A DNA stretch of 64,000 nt from Emiliania huxleyi CCMP1516. Its lineage: Eukaryota > Haptophyta > Isochrysidales > Noelaerhabdaceae. This document shows positions 1 to 10,790 of the stretch, piece by piece (the first letter of the stretch is position 1; each line of letters begins with the position of its first letter). Under the pieces are notes generated by a model. That model had not been told where the DNA came from and did no database searches. It saw nothing but the letters and a program-made list of their open reading frames with translations. The stretch is from the NCBI RefSeq assembly GCF_000372725.1, contig NW_005200814.1:146302-210301 (forward strand). Direction: 5' to 3'. The translations under genes were made by a program, and so were the position numbers.

Positions 1-873
1 AGGAGGACAAAACGCTCGCAGGCGCAATGACTCTGGGCACACGCTCCATGTGCAAATGACACACGTCTTTCCAACTCACGTGCAGCCCTACTATCTCCCC
101 CCCCCCCCCCAGGCTGCCGCCAGCTTCCAAGGCCAGGTGCTCTGTGTTGACGTCGCGGCTCTATTCCGCGGCCTCGATGATAGTGCCAACATCGAGGCTG
201 CGCTCGCCTCGCTCGCCATGCCGGAGCTCGACTTGCGCCGTACCCTCATCCGCGCGGAAAAATTGAGGCGGCAGCATGAGGTCGATAAGGCCTTTGTCGC
301 GCTGAGGCGGCTGCAAGAGCTCAACGACACGCTTGGTCGCCTCGAGGAGAGCGGCGCCTTTGCTCCAATGCGCCGCGCGCCAGAGATTCGCTTCTTGATT
401 GGGCAGAGCCTACGACACCAACGGCTGGGCCCATGCGTGGCGTATGGGTGGGATCACACCTGCGAGGCGGAGTTTCCGAGAGACAGCCGAGGTACATCGG
501 GATAGTCTATGCGCGCTGATGGCGAACCTCCTCAATGTGCCTAGGCGAAGCAGCCTCCTTCGGCGGCAGCGCTGCTGCGAATTGGCGCACCTCACCACCC
601 ACCACAATCGGAGCTGGCCTAAACCAAGTCTGCCTCAAGCCCTTCCTGTGAGCAGGGGGTCCCCTCGGCATCGTCGACAATCGAACGGCTTTTGTCGGCG
701 TTGACAATGGCGTTATAGCGCAGGTTGGGCGCCCGCCGACCCTGAGCCTCGGCCTTGCCTGCCCTATGAGGGACTTGCCTTATCCCTGGCAGCCCTTCTA
801 CCGCGTTTTGCTGGAGGATGGCAAGGCGCACTACGCGGCGCAGGAGTTGCTCGAGCCTGCGACGGAGGGGTGA
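1..873 (+). CDS. ClpF/HspQ-like protein with YccV domain, 3' part
   Basis: The gene enters from the left edge, so its 5' end is missing. After a C-rich tract ending in CAG near 111, the frame reads a helical region (about residues RTLIRAEKLRRQHEVDKAF) resembling the UVR-type segment before the hemimethylated-DNA-binding/YccV domain. The YccV start is clear as FLIGQSLRHQRLGPCVAYGW followed by DHTCEAEF. An intron runs from about 495 to about 730. The last exon gives QPFYRVLLEDGKAHYAAQEL and ends at TGA 871-873. In plants this two-part architecture is ClpF, a substrate adaptor of the plastid Clp protease; in bacteria the YccV domain is HspQ. An FBXO21-like protein is an alternative. The family call is firm, the plastid role is inferred. 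Confidence 0.72.
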
Positions 874-1149
874 GATGGTAATCGAGATACACAGCGCTGG
901 AGAGACCTGCTGGCAGGGCTGACACCTGAGTGCAATGTGTGCCGACGCAGAGGAACTGTGCGAGAGCTCTATGCATCACGGCTCTGCGCCGTGCCCGCAC
1001 TAGGCGCCCCATAAGGGGAACTTCCTTTTTCTTTGTGAGCGCCGAGGGGGGCCGACTGGTGCCTCGGAAGGAGCTTGCACAGAGATACCCCGAGCTCTAA
1101 CGAGCATCGCGAGCTGCCTGATCTCCAACTTCCTCCGAGCGTTTGCTCG

Positions 1150-1222
1150 TACAATGGCTGTTGAGGGTGCCTCGCAACCCCTCAACAATGGCTGTTGAGG
1201 GTGCCGCACCCCCTCAACAGCC
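1150..1222. repeat. Direct plus inverted short repeat
   Basis: Two direct copies of a roughly 20-bp unit (core GGCTGTTGAGGGTGCC) are followed at 1210-1222 by the inverted half CCCCTCAACAGCC, so the stretch can fold into a hairpin. It lies between the YccV-type gene and the end of the opposite-strand Cys-rich gene, a possible transcript-end region. No function is shown. Confidence 0.5.
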
Positions 1223-1420
1223 ACACATGCCCCCCGTCGGCTCAAAGCCAAGCGGCGGGCCACGAGTCACGCTCTCTCGCGGTGTGATTTAGCACGTGGC
1301 GCTCCGCGAATCAGACGCGGCCTCGTCATGACAACAGCACTTCTCTGTCGATAGGCTCGATGACAAGGGTATTGGCTTCCCCACATCAACCACACTTATG
1401 CGCTGAGAATATATGTGAGT

Positions 1421-3189
1421 CAGAGCACCTCCGTCAGCGCGCAGTTGATAACCGCCGGACTACCCTCGTTGCAGCCGCATCTCCGGTTCGATCGCCATCC
1501 CGTCCACGTCTCGATCGGCACGCAGCCGGTGAAAAGCTGGCAGCGGCACATGCGCTGCTTCTGCACGCGGCAGGGGCACCTGTGGGTGGGGAGGCAAGAA
1601 TGCGTGTTGGTGTGAGAGTGTGTGAGGAGAGAGATGTAAATAGTGTGACTAGACCATGGTCGAAGACGTACGTGAAGTAATTGCTAAGTTAATTGTCACT
1701 TCCGGCCGACCTGTGGTCCATGCATTCCTTGTCCATGAGCACCAGCTCGTGTGCCGGCACCTTTTTCATCCGCAGGGTGAAGCGGGGGAACGTGGTTGGG
1801 CCAGGGCCACACAGAGTCAACGCGGGGCGCGAATGCGAAGGTGGCAAGGGTCAGAGGCACACCGTCGTTCCGAGTTCCTCAAAGCCCGAGGTGTATCCAT
1901 TCGAGGCGAGGATCTCAAATGACGTGTACCCGCGCCGCGCCGCTAAGCGTGGCAGATCGCCTGCAGCGTGACATGCATCGATCAGTGCAGCACGGCTCTC
2001 CCGCAGACCGCCTCTGCTGTTGAGGAATCACCGTCCCCTCGATGGCCGCGCATGGCGTGGCCCGTCCACGCAGAGACAGCCCTGCTCGCAGCGCGGCGAT
2101 TTGTCCAGCTCAGCAGCGTCCGCCTGCAGGGCGAGGAGAGGGGCCAGCTCATAAATCTCGGAACCATCCCGGGCAGAGCTGAGACATAATGCGCTACCTG
2201 TCGCGGCGCAAGAAGACGCCCGTGCCGACTGCAGGGTGGAACCAGCAGCCATAGTCTCTATACCCTTCCCCAGGGAAGGCAGTCCGCGAAACCTCGATCC
2301 AAGCGGCGTCACTGGACGAGTCGACTGCGCGTGGCACTGCAGAAAAAGGGAAACTGTGCTGTGGTCCAAACTCTCGGCCCTGTGGCCGCCGCTCCTGAAT
2401 CGGTCGCTGCAGGATCACGATATGTCCAAATGCAGACTTTGCGGAGCCGTTCTGCGGCGGGACGCGCACGTAGGAACGCCCAACAGCGAAGGCTCGCGCT
2501 GCAGCATCCGTGGGTGGCGGTGCGGGAAGCCACGCTACGCAGACTGCTTTGCGACAGGCCCGCTTCTGATCCACGTCCAGAGAGATGTTCGCTCTGCGCC
2601 ACCGTCGGTGCCACCGTCGCTCAGTACGCAGCGACAGGTGCGCCGTCTTGGTACACGCGGGCACGGGCAAAAGCGCGGGGTAAAATGCCTCTAGGATCGA
2701 CAGGCTCAGCGGCAGCGGCAACGCCCGCGTTCGGTACACTGTGCAAAGATAGTCGTACCACGGTGAGCTAGGTTCGCTGATGACTTTGGGCATCCGTAGC
2801 ATGAAGGCGGCGAGCGAGTAGTTGGAGCACACGGACACGCCTGGGCATTGGCACTGGCCGCTGCTACTCGCGCTCTCGCGACGGCCTTGGTTGCTGCCAC
2901 CGGAGAGCGATAGCACGCCACTGCTACCGCTGCCACTGCTGCCAACCATGCCACTACTGGTGCGGCCTGTGCTTCTGTTTTGAAGCGCACCATGACCTAG
3001 ACGGTGGCGGCTGCGTCCACAAGCACAACAGCCACGCTCCGGGAAATGGAACGCAGCTCCGCTTGCCCATTCCGAGCCGCGAGAGATTTGGCCGTGCCGG
3101 CAGTAGCCCCTGGCCTGGTAGTCGCTGCAGGTAAGCGCGCCGCCGGGGCGGGGGCCGTTGTGCCAGTCCGAGACATCCACGCAGGGCAT
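1421..3189 (-). CDS. Secreted Cys-rich protein, multi-exon, incomplete model
   Basis: On the minus strand a long frame from 3189 opens with CVDVSDWHNG, then ALTCSDYQARGYCRHG and FHFPERGCCACGR. This is a Cys-rich module of the form W-x-G, TCxxY, xxYC, CCxCG. The same kind of module occurs in the prolyl hydroxylase at 49.5-52.2 kb. Further coherent pieces follow downstream: EIYELAPLLALQADAAELDK (about 2040-2160), FEILASNGYTSGFEELGTTV (about 1860-1920), KKVPAHELVLMDKECMDHR (about 1700-1770) and a terminal Cys-dense piece CPCRVQKQRMCRCQLFTGC (about 1440-1590). Exon joins and the true start, which may lie upstream of 3189, are not resolved. An extracellular or cell-wall role is inferred from Cys density only. 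Confidence 0.5.
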
Positions 3190-3324
3190 CTACAAAGGCG
3201 CGGGCAGGAAGTGCCCGCCGGTGAAATCGCCGCGAGATTTTTCTTTCTTTTCGTCCACACGCACCGAAGAATTCTTTTGCAGGCGAGAAATGGGGGTACA
3301 AGCAGCTAGCCGAACTTTAGTGCG

Positions 3325-4750
3325 ATGGATGGCTCCGACCTCAGAGTCGCCCTCTGGCAGCAAAAGCCGCCTCCTCGCTCCTCCGACCCTGGCATCGACT
3401 GGGCGCTCAAAGCGCTCGATGAGGCGGCGGCCGCGGCGCAGGATCAGGGCGCCCGGCTTCTTATCCTCCCTGAGCTCTTCCTCGGAGGCTACCGCGCGCT
3501 AAGCGAGGCGGGCGAGGTGTGTGGCTTGCGCGAGGGCTCTCCATCCATCGATCGCGTTGCGTCGATCGCCCGCGCACACCACCTCGCCATTGTCCTCGGC
3601 TTCTTCGAGCGCTCGGCCAATGGGCGCGTGTTCCGAGATCGGAACAAGACGCGCGTGACTCGGTCTCTGCTGATAGGATCGCCACCTTTCGCTGCAGGCA
3701 GCTGTACAACTCGGCGCTGGCGGTGGACGAGGACGGGCGGCTCGCCGCGCTCTACCGCAAGACGCACCTGTTTGGGTCGGCGGAGAAGGCCGCGTTCTCG
3801 CCCGGGGAGCGGCTCGGTCCAATCTTCGAGCTGGTAGGCGGAGTGCGCTGCGCCCTCCTCATCTGCTACGACATCGAATTCCCGGAGGCGGTGACTAGCC
3901 GAGACCCAGCCGAGACAGCCGAGACTTAGCCAAGACACATCCGAGACCTAGCCGAGACCTAGCCGAGACCTAGCCGAGACACATCCGAGATCTACCAGAG
4001 TTCTCTGGCTGAGGAGATATGCAAATCGACTCGCAGGCTGTGCGCAGCCTCGCGCTGGCTGGCGCCTCGCTCATCATCACCCCCACGGCCAACTTCGAGC
4101 CCTACTCGTTCGTGAACCAGTCGATCGTGCGTGTGCGGGCCTTCGAGTCGCACGTGTCGCTCGTCTATGCAAACTGGGCGGGAGATTCGCAGCGCGTCCG
4201 TGCCTTGCAGCGAGGCGCAGCTCACACCGCCTGCCGTAAACAGGCGGGCCACACGTCGGAGGACGGCGTGCGCTTCAACGGGCAGAGCGTCGTCGCGTCG
4301 CCGCAGGGCGAGCTGCTCCTCTCCCTCGGGGGAGGATTGATAGAGGTGACCCGAGGTTGACCGAGACTGGCCGAGGTTAGGCGAGCTGCTCCTCTCCCTC
4401 GGGGGAGGATTGATAGAGGTGACCCGAGGTTGACCGAGACTGGCCGAGGTTAGGCGAGCTGCTCCTCTCCCTCGGGGGAGGATTGATAGAGGTGACCCGA
4501 GGTTGACCGAGACTGGCCGAGGTTAGGCGAGCTGCTCCTCTCCCTCGGCGAGGGATTGATAGAGGTGACCCGAGGTTGACCGAGACTGGCCGAGGTTAGG
4601 CGAGCTGCTCCTCTCCCTCGGGGAGAGCGAGGAGGGGCTCTTCTTCGCCTCCCTGCCTCCCTCCTGCCTCGCCGGCGCAGGCGCCGCCCTCGAGGGGCAC
4701 GACGACTTTTACCTGCGGGACCGCCGCCCGGCCCTGTACGACCAGGCCGC
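3325..4750 (+). CDS. Carbon-nitrogen hydrolase (nitrilase superfamily)
   Basis: Hydrolyses a C-N bond (nitrile, amide or carbamoyl substrate). The catalytic triad is visible: Glu in LPELFLGGY, Lys in YRKTHLFG and Cys in LLICYDIEFPE. Start MDGSDLRVALWQQ matches the family N-terminus. Exons that keep family alignment are 3325-3623, 3698-3887, 4037-4177, 4244-4307 and from 4600. All four introns then begin with GC: the joins give NGQLYNSA, FPEAVRSLALAGA, NWAGHTSEDG and PQGELLLSLGESEEG. The C-terminus FYLRDRRPALYDQ is typical of the superfamily. The last intron contains four tandem 73-bp copies. The reading frame does not stop after LYDQ but runs on into the following membrane-protein exon, so a fusion is possible. 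The exact substrate cannot be called. Confidence 0.88.
3891..4012. repeat. Intronic 11-bp minisatellite (CCGAGA type)
   Basis: Within nitrilase intron 2, imperfect copies of an 11-bp unit close to CCTAGCCGAGA run almost to the acceptor CAG at 4036. The same core recurs in introns of unrelated genes in this window. Confidence 0.75.
4308..4599. repeat. Four tandem 73-bp copies forming one intron
   Basis: Copies begin at 4308, 4381, 4454 and 4527, each starting GCGAGCTGCTCC and ending in TTAG. A fifth start at 4600 continues into exon sequence. Each copy carries about 22 bp of the exon start plus about 50 bp of filler. Removing 4308-4599 as a GC-AG intron restores the nitrilase frame exactly. 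Copy 4 differs slightly (CGGCGAGGG in place of CGGGGGAGG). Confidence 0.85.
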
Positions 4751-4865
4751 TGTGAGGGCGGCCGCGCCGCACAAGTTCGAGGCGAGGCGGCCCCGCCCGC
4801 TCTCGACGGTCAAGTGCATCCACGGCTGCTGCGACGACGGCCAGCATGGCGCGGACGCGGGAGAG

Positions 4866-7213
4866 ATGTTGGCGTACGGCCGGCTGTGGGCGCTGCACCA
4901 GCTCGCCCCCTTCGCCGACTCTGGCCTCCGCCTGGCCGGGGTGTTGGGTGCGGCGGGGCCGGTGGACGCCCGTCCGCTCTGCAGCCTGGACTGGGCAGTG
5001 AGGCTGCCGCTCTCGTTGCTGCTGCTCGTTCGCCCGTCCGCGTCGGCGCTGCTGGCGGCGCACGTGTCCAACTTGCTGCTGTGGGCGGTGTGGATGCCGA
5101 TGGCGTGCTCGGCGCAGGGCAGCTAGGCGTGGAGAGGACTTGCGCACAGCACGCGGCGTGCGAGTAGGCGTGGGACCACATGTGCTGGGCGGCGCTGCTC
5201 GAGGCGAGCCTCGTCGTCTGCGCGACGGCGAGCGGCGCCGCCAACCTCCCTCAGTACGGCCGCCGCCTCTCCGGCGCCACAGTCTTCCGGTACTGCTCGA
5301 CGGTGCTGTGCGCGCAGCACGCGGTCCTCTACGTGGTCGCTGCCTTTTGGAAGCTGACCACGTCCTTCCTCGACCACCGCACGAGCTGTGCGACGGTCCT
5401 ATCCGCCGCGAGGGTGTCCACCGCTGCTGCTGGCCCGAGAGGGGCGAGGGGAGGGGCTGTGAGCAGGTGCTCTTCGCTGAGCTCGCGACCGTGCTGCCGG
5501 ACGCCGCGCTCGAGGCGCTGTTGCCGCCGGGCGGGCCGGCGGCGGAGCTGCTGCTCCGCGCGGCTCCCGCCCTCACCGTCGCCCTCGAGCTCGCGATCGG
5601 GCGGCTGCTCTTCCTCTGAAGGGCAGGCGGCAGGGGGGGCTGTGAGGTCCACCAGCTGTGAGCAGGCCGCTGCTCGTGCTGTCTCCGCGCGCCGGCGTGG
5701 TGGCCGGCTTGCTCTTCCACACAAGCATCAACCTGCTCCCGCTCAACTACGCGGCAGGCTTCTCGCTCATGTGCGTCGCTCGCTACGGCCTCTTCCTCCC
5801 CGCCACGCCCGACGCCCTCGCCGAGGCTTTCGCTGCCGGCCCCGCCGCTGCTTACGCCGCCGTGGCGGCTGTCGCTGCGGCGGCGTGTGCGCAGCTGCAC
5901 GGCGGCATCGACTCGCACTTTGTCGGCTGCGGGCTGCTCGCCGCCCTCTGCCTTCGCGCCATGGCCCTCCCCGCCCCGCTCGCGGAGGTTTGCGCGCAAG
6001 GCGGTAGGGTGGCGCTGGCGGTGGGCCTCGCGACACTGGCGCGACCGCTGACAGCTCGTGCGCCGCGGAGGTGTGAAAGAGCGGGAGTCGTTGACGGCGC
6101 CCGTGCGTAACGCCCGTGTGTAGGCGACGCTTTCCTGGGGCATTGGCGGCCCCGTGCTCGGGCTGCAGCAGATGAGCGGGCTGACCATGTACGCCAACCT
6201 CAAGCATTGGGGCGGGTCGAACCACCTCCTCCTCCCGACCAACCTGCTCGCGGAGACAGACTGGCTTCCGGAGGCGGCATCGCGCGCGAAGCTGCCCCTC
6301 CTCTCCGCCCTGCTGGCCATCTTCGGCCGGGCGCAGGGGCAGGTCGGCGCTGAGATCCGCGCGGAGATTGGCCGAGATAAGTCCTCGGCCTCTAAGAGTC
6401 AAGATATGTGGCGTCTCTTCACGGTGAGGGCTGTGAACAGGTGGTGCGGGTGGATGCGACCAACTCGAGCGTGCTGCGTGAATTGTCCGCCCCGAGGAGC
6501 GTGCGTTTGCAGCCGCGGGCGGCGCGTCCTCACGCGCGGAGCTCTGTGGACAGGTCGCCTGCCGACTCGACGCCGCTGCTGCCCGCGCACGCGGTCGCTT
6601 TGATGCGCGCCTCCGGCGCCTCCGGGCGTTACTACGGGCAGTACTGCGCGCGGATGTTTGTCGGTCGAGACAACGACTTGCCGAGCTCGGGTACGATTGG
6701 CAACGCGGTTGCCGGCGCTGGCCCGAAGAGCGCTGGCGCGGAGGAGGGTGAGGAGCTTCCGTACGCGCTCACTGCCTACGAGCTCCGCCGCCTCCTCGCC
6801 GCCGCCCGGGCGCACGGCGAGCCCTTCACTCTCACCTTCACGCCGTCCCTCCCGACTGCCGGTGCGAGGCGCGTTCCTGGGAGTGTGGTGGGTCCCCGCG
6901 GTGACAAGTCGAGGTGTGAACAGGGTCGCCCGCCGATTGGCGCGACTTTGTCGGCGATAGCGCCTCGCTAGTGGAGGATCCGAGCGCGGGCCGCGCCGAG
7001 TGCACGATCGCCGGCGCCGATTGCGCGTCACACAAGGCAGCGGCCGTGGTCGCGCTGATGTCCGCAGCGCCGCCTCGCTGGCTGAGCAAGGCGCGCGCTG
7101 GCCAGACCTCCGCCCCACCACCACGCTGTGAGTGGAGGGCTTGCCATGCCACAGGTGCTAATGGCGTACCCGGTGCCGCTCCTGCCGCCGTCGGAGGCCG
7201 ATCCGGGCACTGA
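4866..7213 (+). CDS. HTTM / vitamin K-dependent carboxylase-like membrane protein
   Basis: Hydrophobic exons read LDWAVRLPLSLLLLVRPS, VSNLLLWAVWMP, MCWAALLEASLVVCATA, YVVAAFWKLTTSFLDH, PLLVLSPRAGVVAGLLFH, INLLPLNYAAGFSLM and several more membrane segments. Then comes MYANLKHWGGSNHLLLPTNL, a motif I associate with the HTTM/gamma-carboxylase-like membrane proteins abundant in haptophytes. The C-terminal part (VVRVDATNSSVLREL, YALTAYELRRLLAAARAHG) is predicted soluble. Introns are short and mostly start with GC, for example the joins ACS|AWDHMCW and AIG|PLLVLSP. The start is uncertain: ATG 4866 lies in a frame already open from the nitrilase exon. The 3' end at 7213 is tentative because a small intron may precede it. 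Substrate unknown. Confidence 0.6.
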
Positions 7214-7988
7214 GGTCCATTGCAGCGCTTGAGGGGCGGGGGGAATAGGGTCCTCGGAAAATGTGCACACCCACAGTCAGCTCTCTGCTGCTAGATGCTA
7301 GCTGAAGCTCTCGTGCGCTTGTGTACGCGCTAACTTTCTCCTGACTCCACGCGTGTATATTTCGTGAGAAACTGCTTGGACGTTGGAGAGTCTCTCTGGG
7401 GTCCCCAACAGGCAACACACATATACTCTCTGTCTCTCTCTCTGGTTGAATCTCTCCTCCTCTGCACCATCTCTCGACAAATGGGGGCCGCGTTGATCGG
7501 CGACGCGTCAGGCGTCACGCGATGTCACGGTGAATGCTCCGATGAACGGTCAAGTCACTGAGACACCATTCAGACAACCCACTAACTGTCCTCAGCCCAT
7601 TCACCGTAATTGTTTAACAGCGCGCTAGCCTTCGGCTCCCCAAAAGCCACGCAGTAGGCCTTTCCATATTTGAAGCACCCTTTGTGGCTCGCGCATTGGC
7701 CAATCTCGCCTGCGTTCGGTGGCCCGGCCGATTGGCAACTTGTGAGGGCGGCGCAGCCCCGCGCGCCAGCTAGATGCGCCTTTGCCTCGGTGGGTGCGGG
7801 CTGATACCGCTACGCTGCGGCGTAGCGCTACTACAGCCTCGCCTTTGGCATTCACGGTGCACGTATTGCACCCGTCATACCAGCTGAAGCATCCCGGAGG
7901 TGGCGTTTCCTCTTCCCTTGTCCCGCCTGTTGGACATGTACGGGAACGGGCGTGTGAGCTCTCGCACCGTTCATGAGCAAAGAAAGTG
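7214..7988. other. Gene-free stretch
   Basis: I see no supported gene. The stretch holds a CT-rich run near 7418-7460 and otherwise unremarkable sequence. Confidence 0.4.
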
Positions 7989-8348
7989 CTAGGCTGAGGG
8001 ATGAGGGGTTGGGCGGCGACCTCGGGCTGTAAACGGGGCGCTAATTGTTCCCCAAAAGTCTGTTATCCAGCCACCAAAAAGGGCGTCGGCTGAAGGCAAA
8101 ATTGCCCACCCTCCCGGGCCGAGCTCGCTGTCAGTGTGTGGGGAGTCGGCTCCATATTCGTATATTTTGCCCTGCTGCTTCTCATTGCACCCAAGTGATG
8201 TGCCAGACGAGCAAGCGTCGAGGAGGCGCGTCGCAATGCCACGGTGCGAGGAGGTTAAGGCAGCGGTGAGGAGCAGCGACACGGCTAGGAGTAGGAGGAT
8301 GGCGAGCGAGCGAAGGGGGCGCTCTCGGGAACGGTCAGTCGAGATCAT
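7989..8348 (-). CDS. Small hypothetical membrane or secreted protein (119 aa)
   Basis: An unspliced frame starts at ATG 8348. The N-terminus is basic (MISTDRSRERPLR), then a strong hydrophobic stretch AILLLLAVSLLLTAALTSS acts as signal peptide or anchor. The rest is a compact Cys-containing tail (LLDACSSGTSLGCNEKQ, then GGWAILPSADALFGGWITDF). I do not recognise the family. The frame extends further upstream, but that part overlaps a dispersed GAAA-rich repeat, so the inner ATG is preferred. It may be a chance frame, though composition and layout look protein-like. Confidence 0.35.
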   Translation of the reverse strand: MISTDRSRERPLRSLAILLLLAVSLLLTAALTSSHRGIATRLLDACSSGTSLGCNEKQQGKIYEYGADSPHTDSELGPGGWAILPSADALFGGWITDFWGTISAPFTARGRRPTPHPSA

Positions 8349-8464
8349 TGAGTCGCGCACGAGTCGCGACGCGAACCCACGCGTGCGTACGTCCCGCCCC
8401 CGAGCACCGTCCCATGAACGCGCGGAAGAGTCAACTTTTTTCAGCACTGGTACGGGACCCCAGT

Positions 8465-8530
8465 CAGTCAGTGTTACAAAGAAAGAAAGAAAGAAAACAG
8501 ACAAACCCAGACGAGGGATGGGGGAGGAGG
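8465..8530. repeat. Dispersed GAAA/GGGATGGG repeat, short copy
   Basis: A GAAA run, then AACAGACAAACCCAGACG and AGGGATGGG. This is a truncated copy of the family seen more fully at 32925-33165 and 60785-60975. Confidence 0.6.
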
Positions 8531-8865
8531 ACAGGGTCCCCACCTGCACGAGCAGGATTTTGGAAGGACGATCAGGGGGACAGGTGGGGCTCTCCTGCTC
8601 CTGACAAGGGACACGACAGGCTCGCAGCGCGGTGCACGGTGGGCTCCCAACTCCACTGGCGGTCTCATCTCAGTCTAGTGACCTGCCTCCAGCTTCCCGC
8701 TGGCAGTCTCTCACTTACCACAGGCACACTGACACAGGGGTGGCAGGGGCGGCGGCAGGAGTCACCCACATTACTATGCGGGCCTCACTAGAGGTGCGTC
8801 CTGTGTCGTGTCCTCGTCCTTGATGTCTTGCGGGGGAAGGGGAATGGGCTGTGTGTCTGTGCATG

Positions 8866-8868
<3 letters not shown>

Positions 8869-8934
<66 letters not shown>

Positions 8935-8970
8935 GTGTGTGTGTGTGTGTGTGCGTGCGTGTGCGTGTGC
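8869..8970. repeat. (GT)n microsatellite
   Basis: About 100 bp of almost pure GT with a few GC interruptions. Confidence 0.95.
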
Positions 8971-10079
8971 TGTGCGACCCGCCCTGAACGACCACATCCA
9001 CAATGGCGAGCGCGCCCGAGCACCGAAGCGCCGCGAGCGCCGGCGAGCACCGCCGCCCCGCGCCTTGGCGTGGAGCGGTAAGTACATGACGCAGTGCCCA
9101 GCATGCTCTATCGTGCGTCGCACCCGCAGTGGCCGAGCCGACCGCCGCTCGAACTGGCGCCGAGTGGCTCCCAGATCGAGCGCGGCAGGCTCAGTCGCAC
9201 CCTCGCGGAGCGAGTCAGTGTTACACACGTCCTAGAAGAGGAGAGTCGTGATTTCTTGTTGGTTTTCAAAACTCCTCCCTGAACGACCCAGCATGACGGA
9301 CTAAGGCTGGGGAGCTTGAGCACTTGACTCTTGAGCACTGGATAGGGTCGATTCCGCATGGTACGGGACCCTCGATCGTCTCGCCCCTCCCTCACTGCGG
9401 TATGCGGTTCATTGCACATTGGGGGGGTCATGGGCTGGTCATGGGTCATAACAAACACCGGTCACCGCGGTGGTACATACAGGATCGAGGTGCACGCCGC
9501 CGAGTCAGTGTGTCGACTCGTCGACTGTCGTCCCCCCTCTCTCCACATCAACTCACTTGGGAGACGTCGGCGGTGGTGGCGGTGTGCGATCGAGCCACGA
9601 AGGTCGAAGCAGGACAGCTAGCCCGTGTAGCAAAGCTGTGACGCGGTATTGTGTGGGCGGACGGGTGTATTCAAGCCGTGGCCCGCGCGACGAGTCGCGC
9701 AGCACGCCAGCACGCGCGCAGGAGCCGGTCTCCGCGGCCTCGGGTGTGTAAATCCCGCACCCCGGGAAGATGCGCGGCTATGAGTGTGAGCTCTGGTGGT
9801 GGTGCGAGAAGTGAGATGGGCCTCCCCTTGTCTGGTTCTCGATTTATGGAGAAGAACGCGCAAGAATAGATTGCGCAGCGCGCACACGCCCCTGCACACA
9901 TCTGCACACGCTGCTATGCCAGCAAGCCAGCGGAATGACGAATGTGCGGACGACCCTCTCTCGACATGCACCAGGCCAAGTGAGAGGCGATTCACGAGGG
10001 TGGCTCGCGATCACAAGCGTGCGCAGCAGACCCGCAGACCGGATGCGCCACAGAGGCAAGGCACGGGAATGTCAGCGCT
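8971..10079. other. Stretch without a supported gene
   Basis: A possible first exon at 9003 (MASAPEHRSAASAGEHRR) ends in a consensus donor GTAAGT near 9079, but I cannot find convincing downstream exons. Two related segments around 9290-9350 contain GGGGAGCTTGAGCACTTG, resembling part of the dispersed repeat family. Confidence 0.3.
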
Positions 10080-10559
10080 CTACTTGCGTGGGCGATTGAT
10101 TCCGTCCTTGGTGCCGAAGCGGCCCTGCTCGTAGCCCTGCTGCTGGTTGAAGGCCTCCTCGCCGGGCGAGAGCAGGCTGCGAGAGGCGGGGACACCACGT
10201 CAGAGCGGGCGCCGAGGTTGCAGCGGGAGAGGCGGTGGGAGAGGCGGCGGGAGAGGCGGCGGCGTGGCATAGTGCAGGGTGCAGCCGCACATCGGGACGA
10301 GTGCGGTTGCAACGACAGCAATCGCGCCGACCGGGAGCACCCACAGCGGCGCGTCCACCGCGCCGTACGCGCGCTCGCCGTCTGCCTGCACAATCTCGGC
10401 CACGAGAGAGGCGACCGAATGCACCGCCGATGCGTCGACAGGTGCGAGGGCGGTGGGCGCAGCGCAGCGCGAGGCGGCGGCCGCCGACACGCGCGCCGGA
10501 GAGACGATGAGCGCAGCGCAGCCCGAGAGTAGCGAGAGGAGCAGCAGCGACTTGTGCAT
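10080..10559 (-). CDS. Plastid-targeted small single-span protein (121 aa)
   Basis: Exons 10559-10291 and 10176-10080 join through a GT-AG intron of 114 nt to give 121 residues. The N-terminus MHKSLLLLSLLSGCAALIV is a signal peptide, followed by an Ala/Ser-rich transit-like stretch, as in the bipartite leaders of algae with complex plastids. The mature part has one membrane span (PLWVLPVGAIAVVATALVP) followed by ILLSPGEEAFNQQQGYEQG and a basic C-terminus. This looks like a nuclear-encoded thylakoid subunit or assembly factor. I cannot name it. The join restores one smooth frame (VPI|LLSPGEE), which supports the model. Confidence 0.68.
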
Positions 10560-10609
10560 TGGTTGCCGGGCAAGCAGCCAGGGTCGCTTTTTCTGCGAGC
10601 TTCTCGCCG

Positions 10610-10790
10610 AAAAAAAGAAATTTGTTCGCCCCTCTCCTTAAAATCTCTGTATGTTTGGCGGCCTGCCGTCCTCCCATCCTTTGGGGACTGTTTTCTTTCT
10701 TTCTTTCTGTCGGGTCCTCCCATCCCTCCCTTGGCTTGTGTGTTTTCTTTCTTTCTTTGTCGGGTCCACTGGTAGGGGGCAGGAGAACCA
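10610..10790. repeat. Dispersed TTTC/GGGATGGG repeat, diverged copy
   Basis: Contains CTTAAAATCTCTGTATG, GTCCTCCCATCC twice and two CTTTCTTTCTTT runs. This is a diverged, internally duplicated copy of the family described at 32925-33165, in the opposite orientation to that copy. Confidence 0.65.

Noticed and set aside
8774-9228. Long Cys/Val or His/Thr frames across GT/CA runs (also at 18.6, 37.1 and 54.0 kb)
   Set aside because: They are simply translations of dinucleotide microsatellites.
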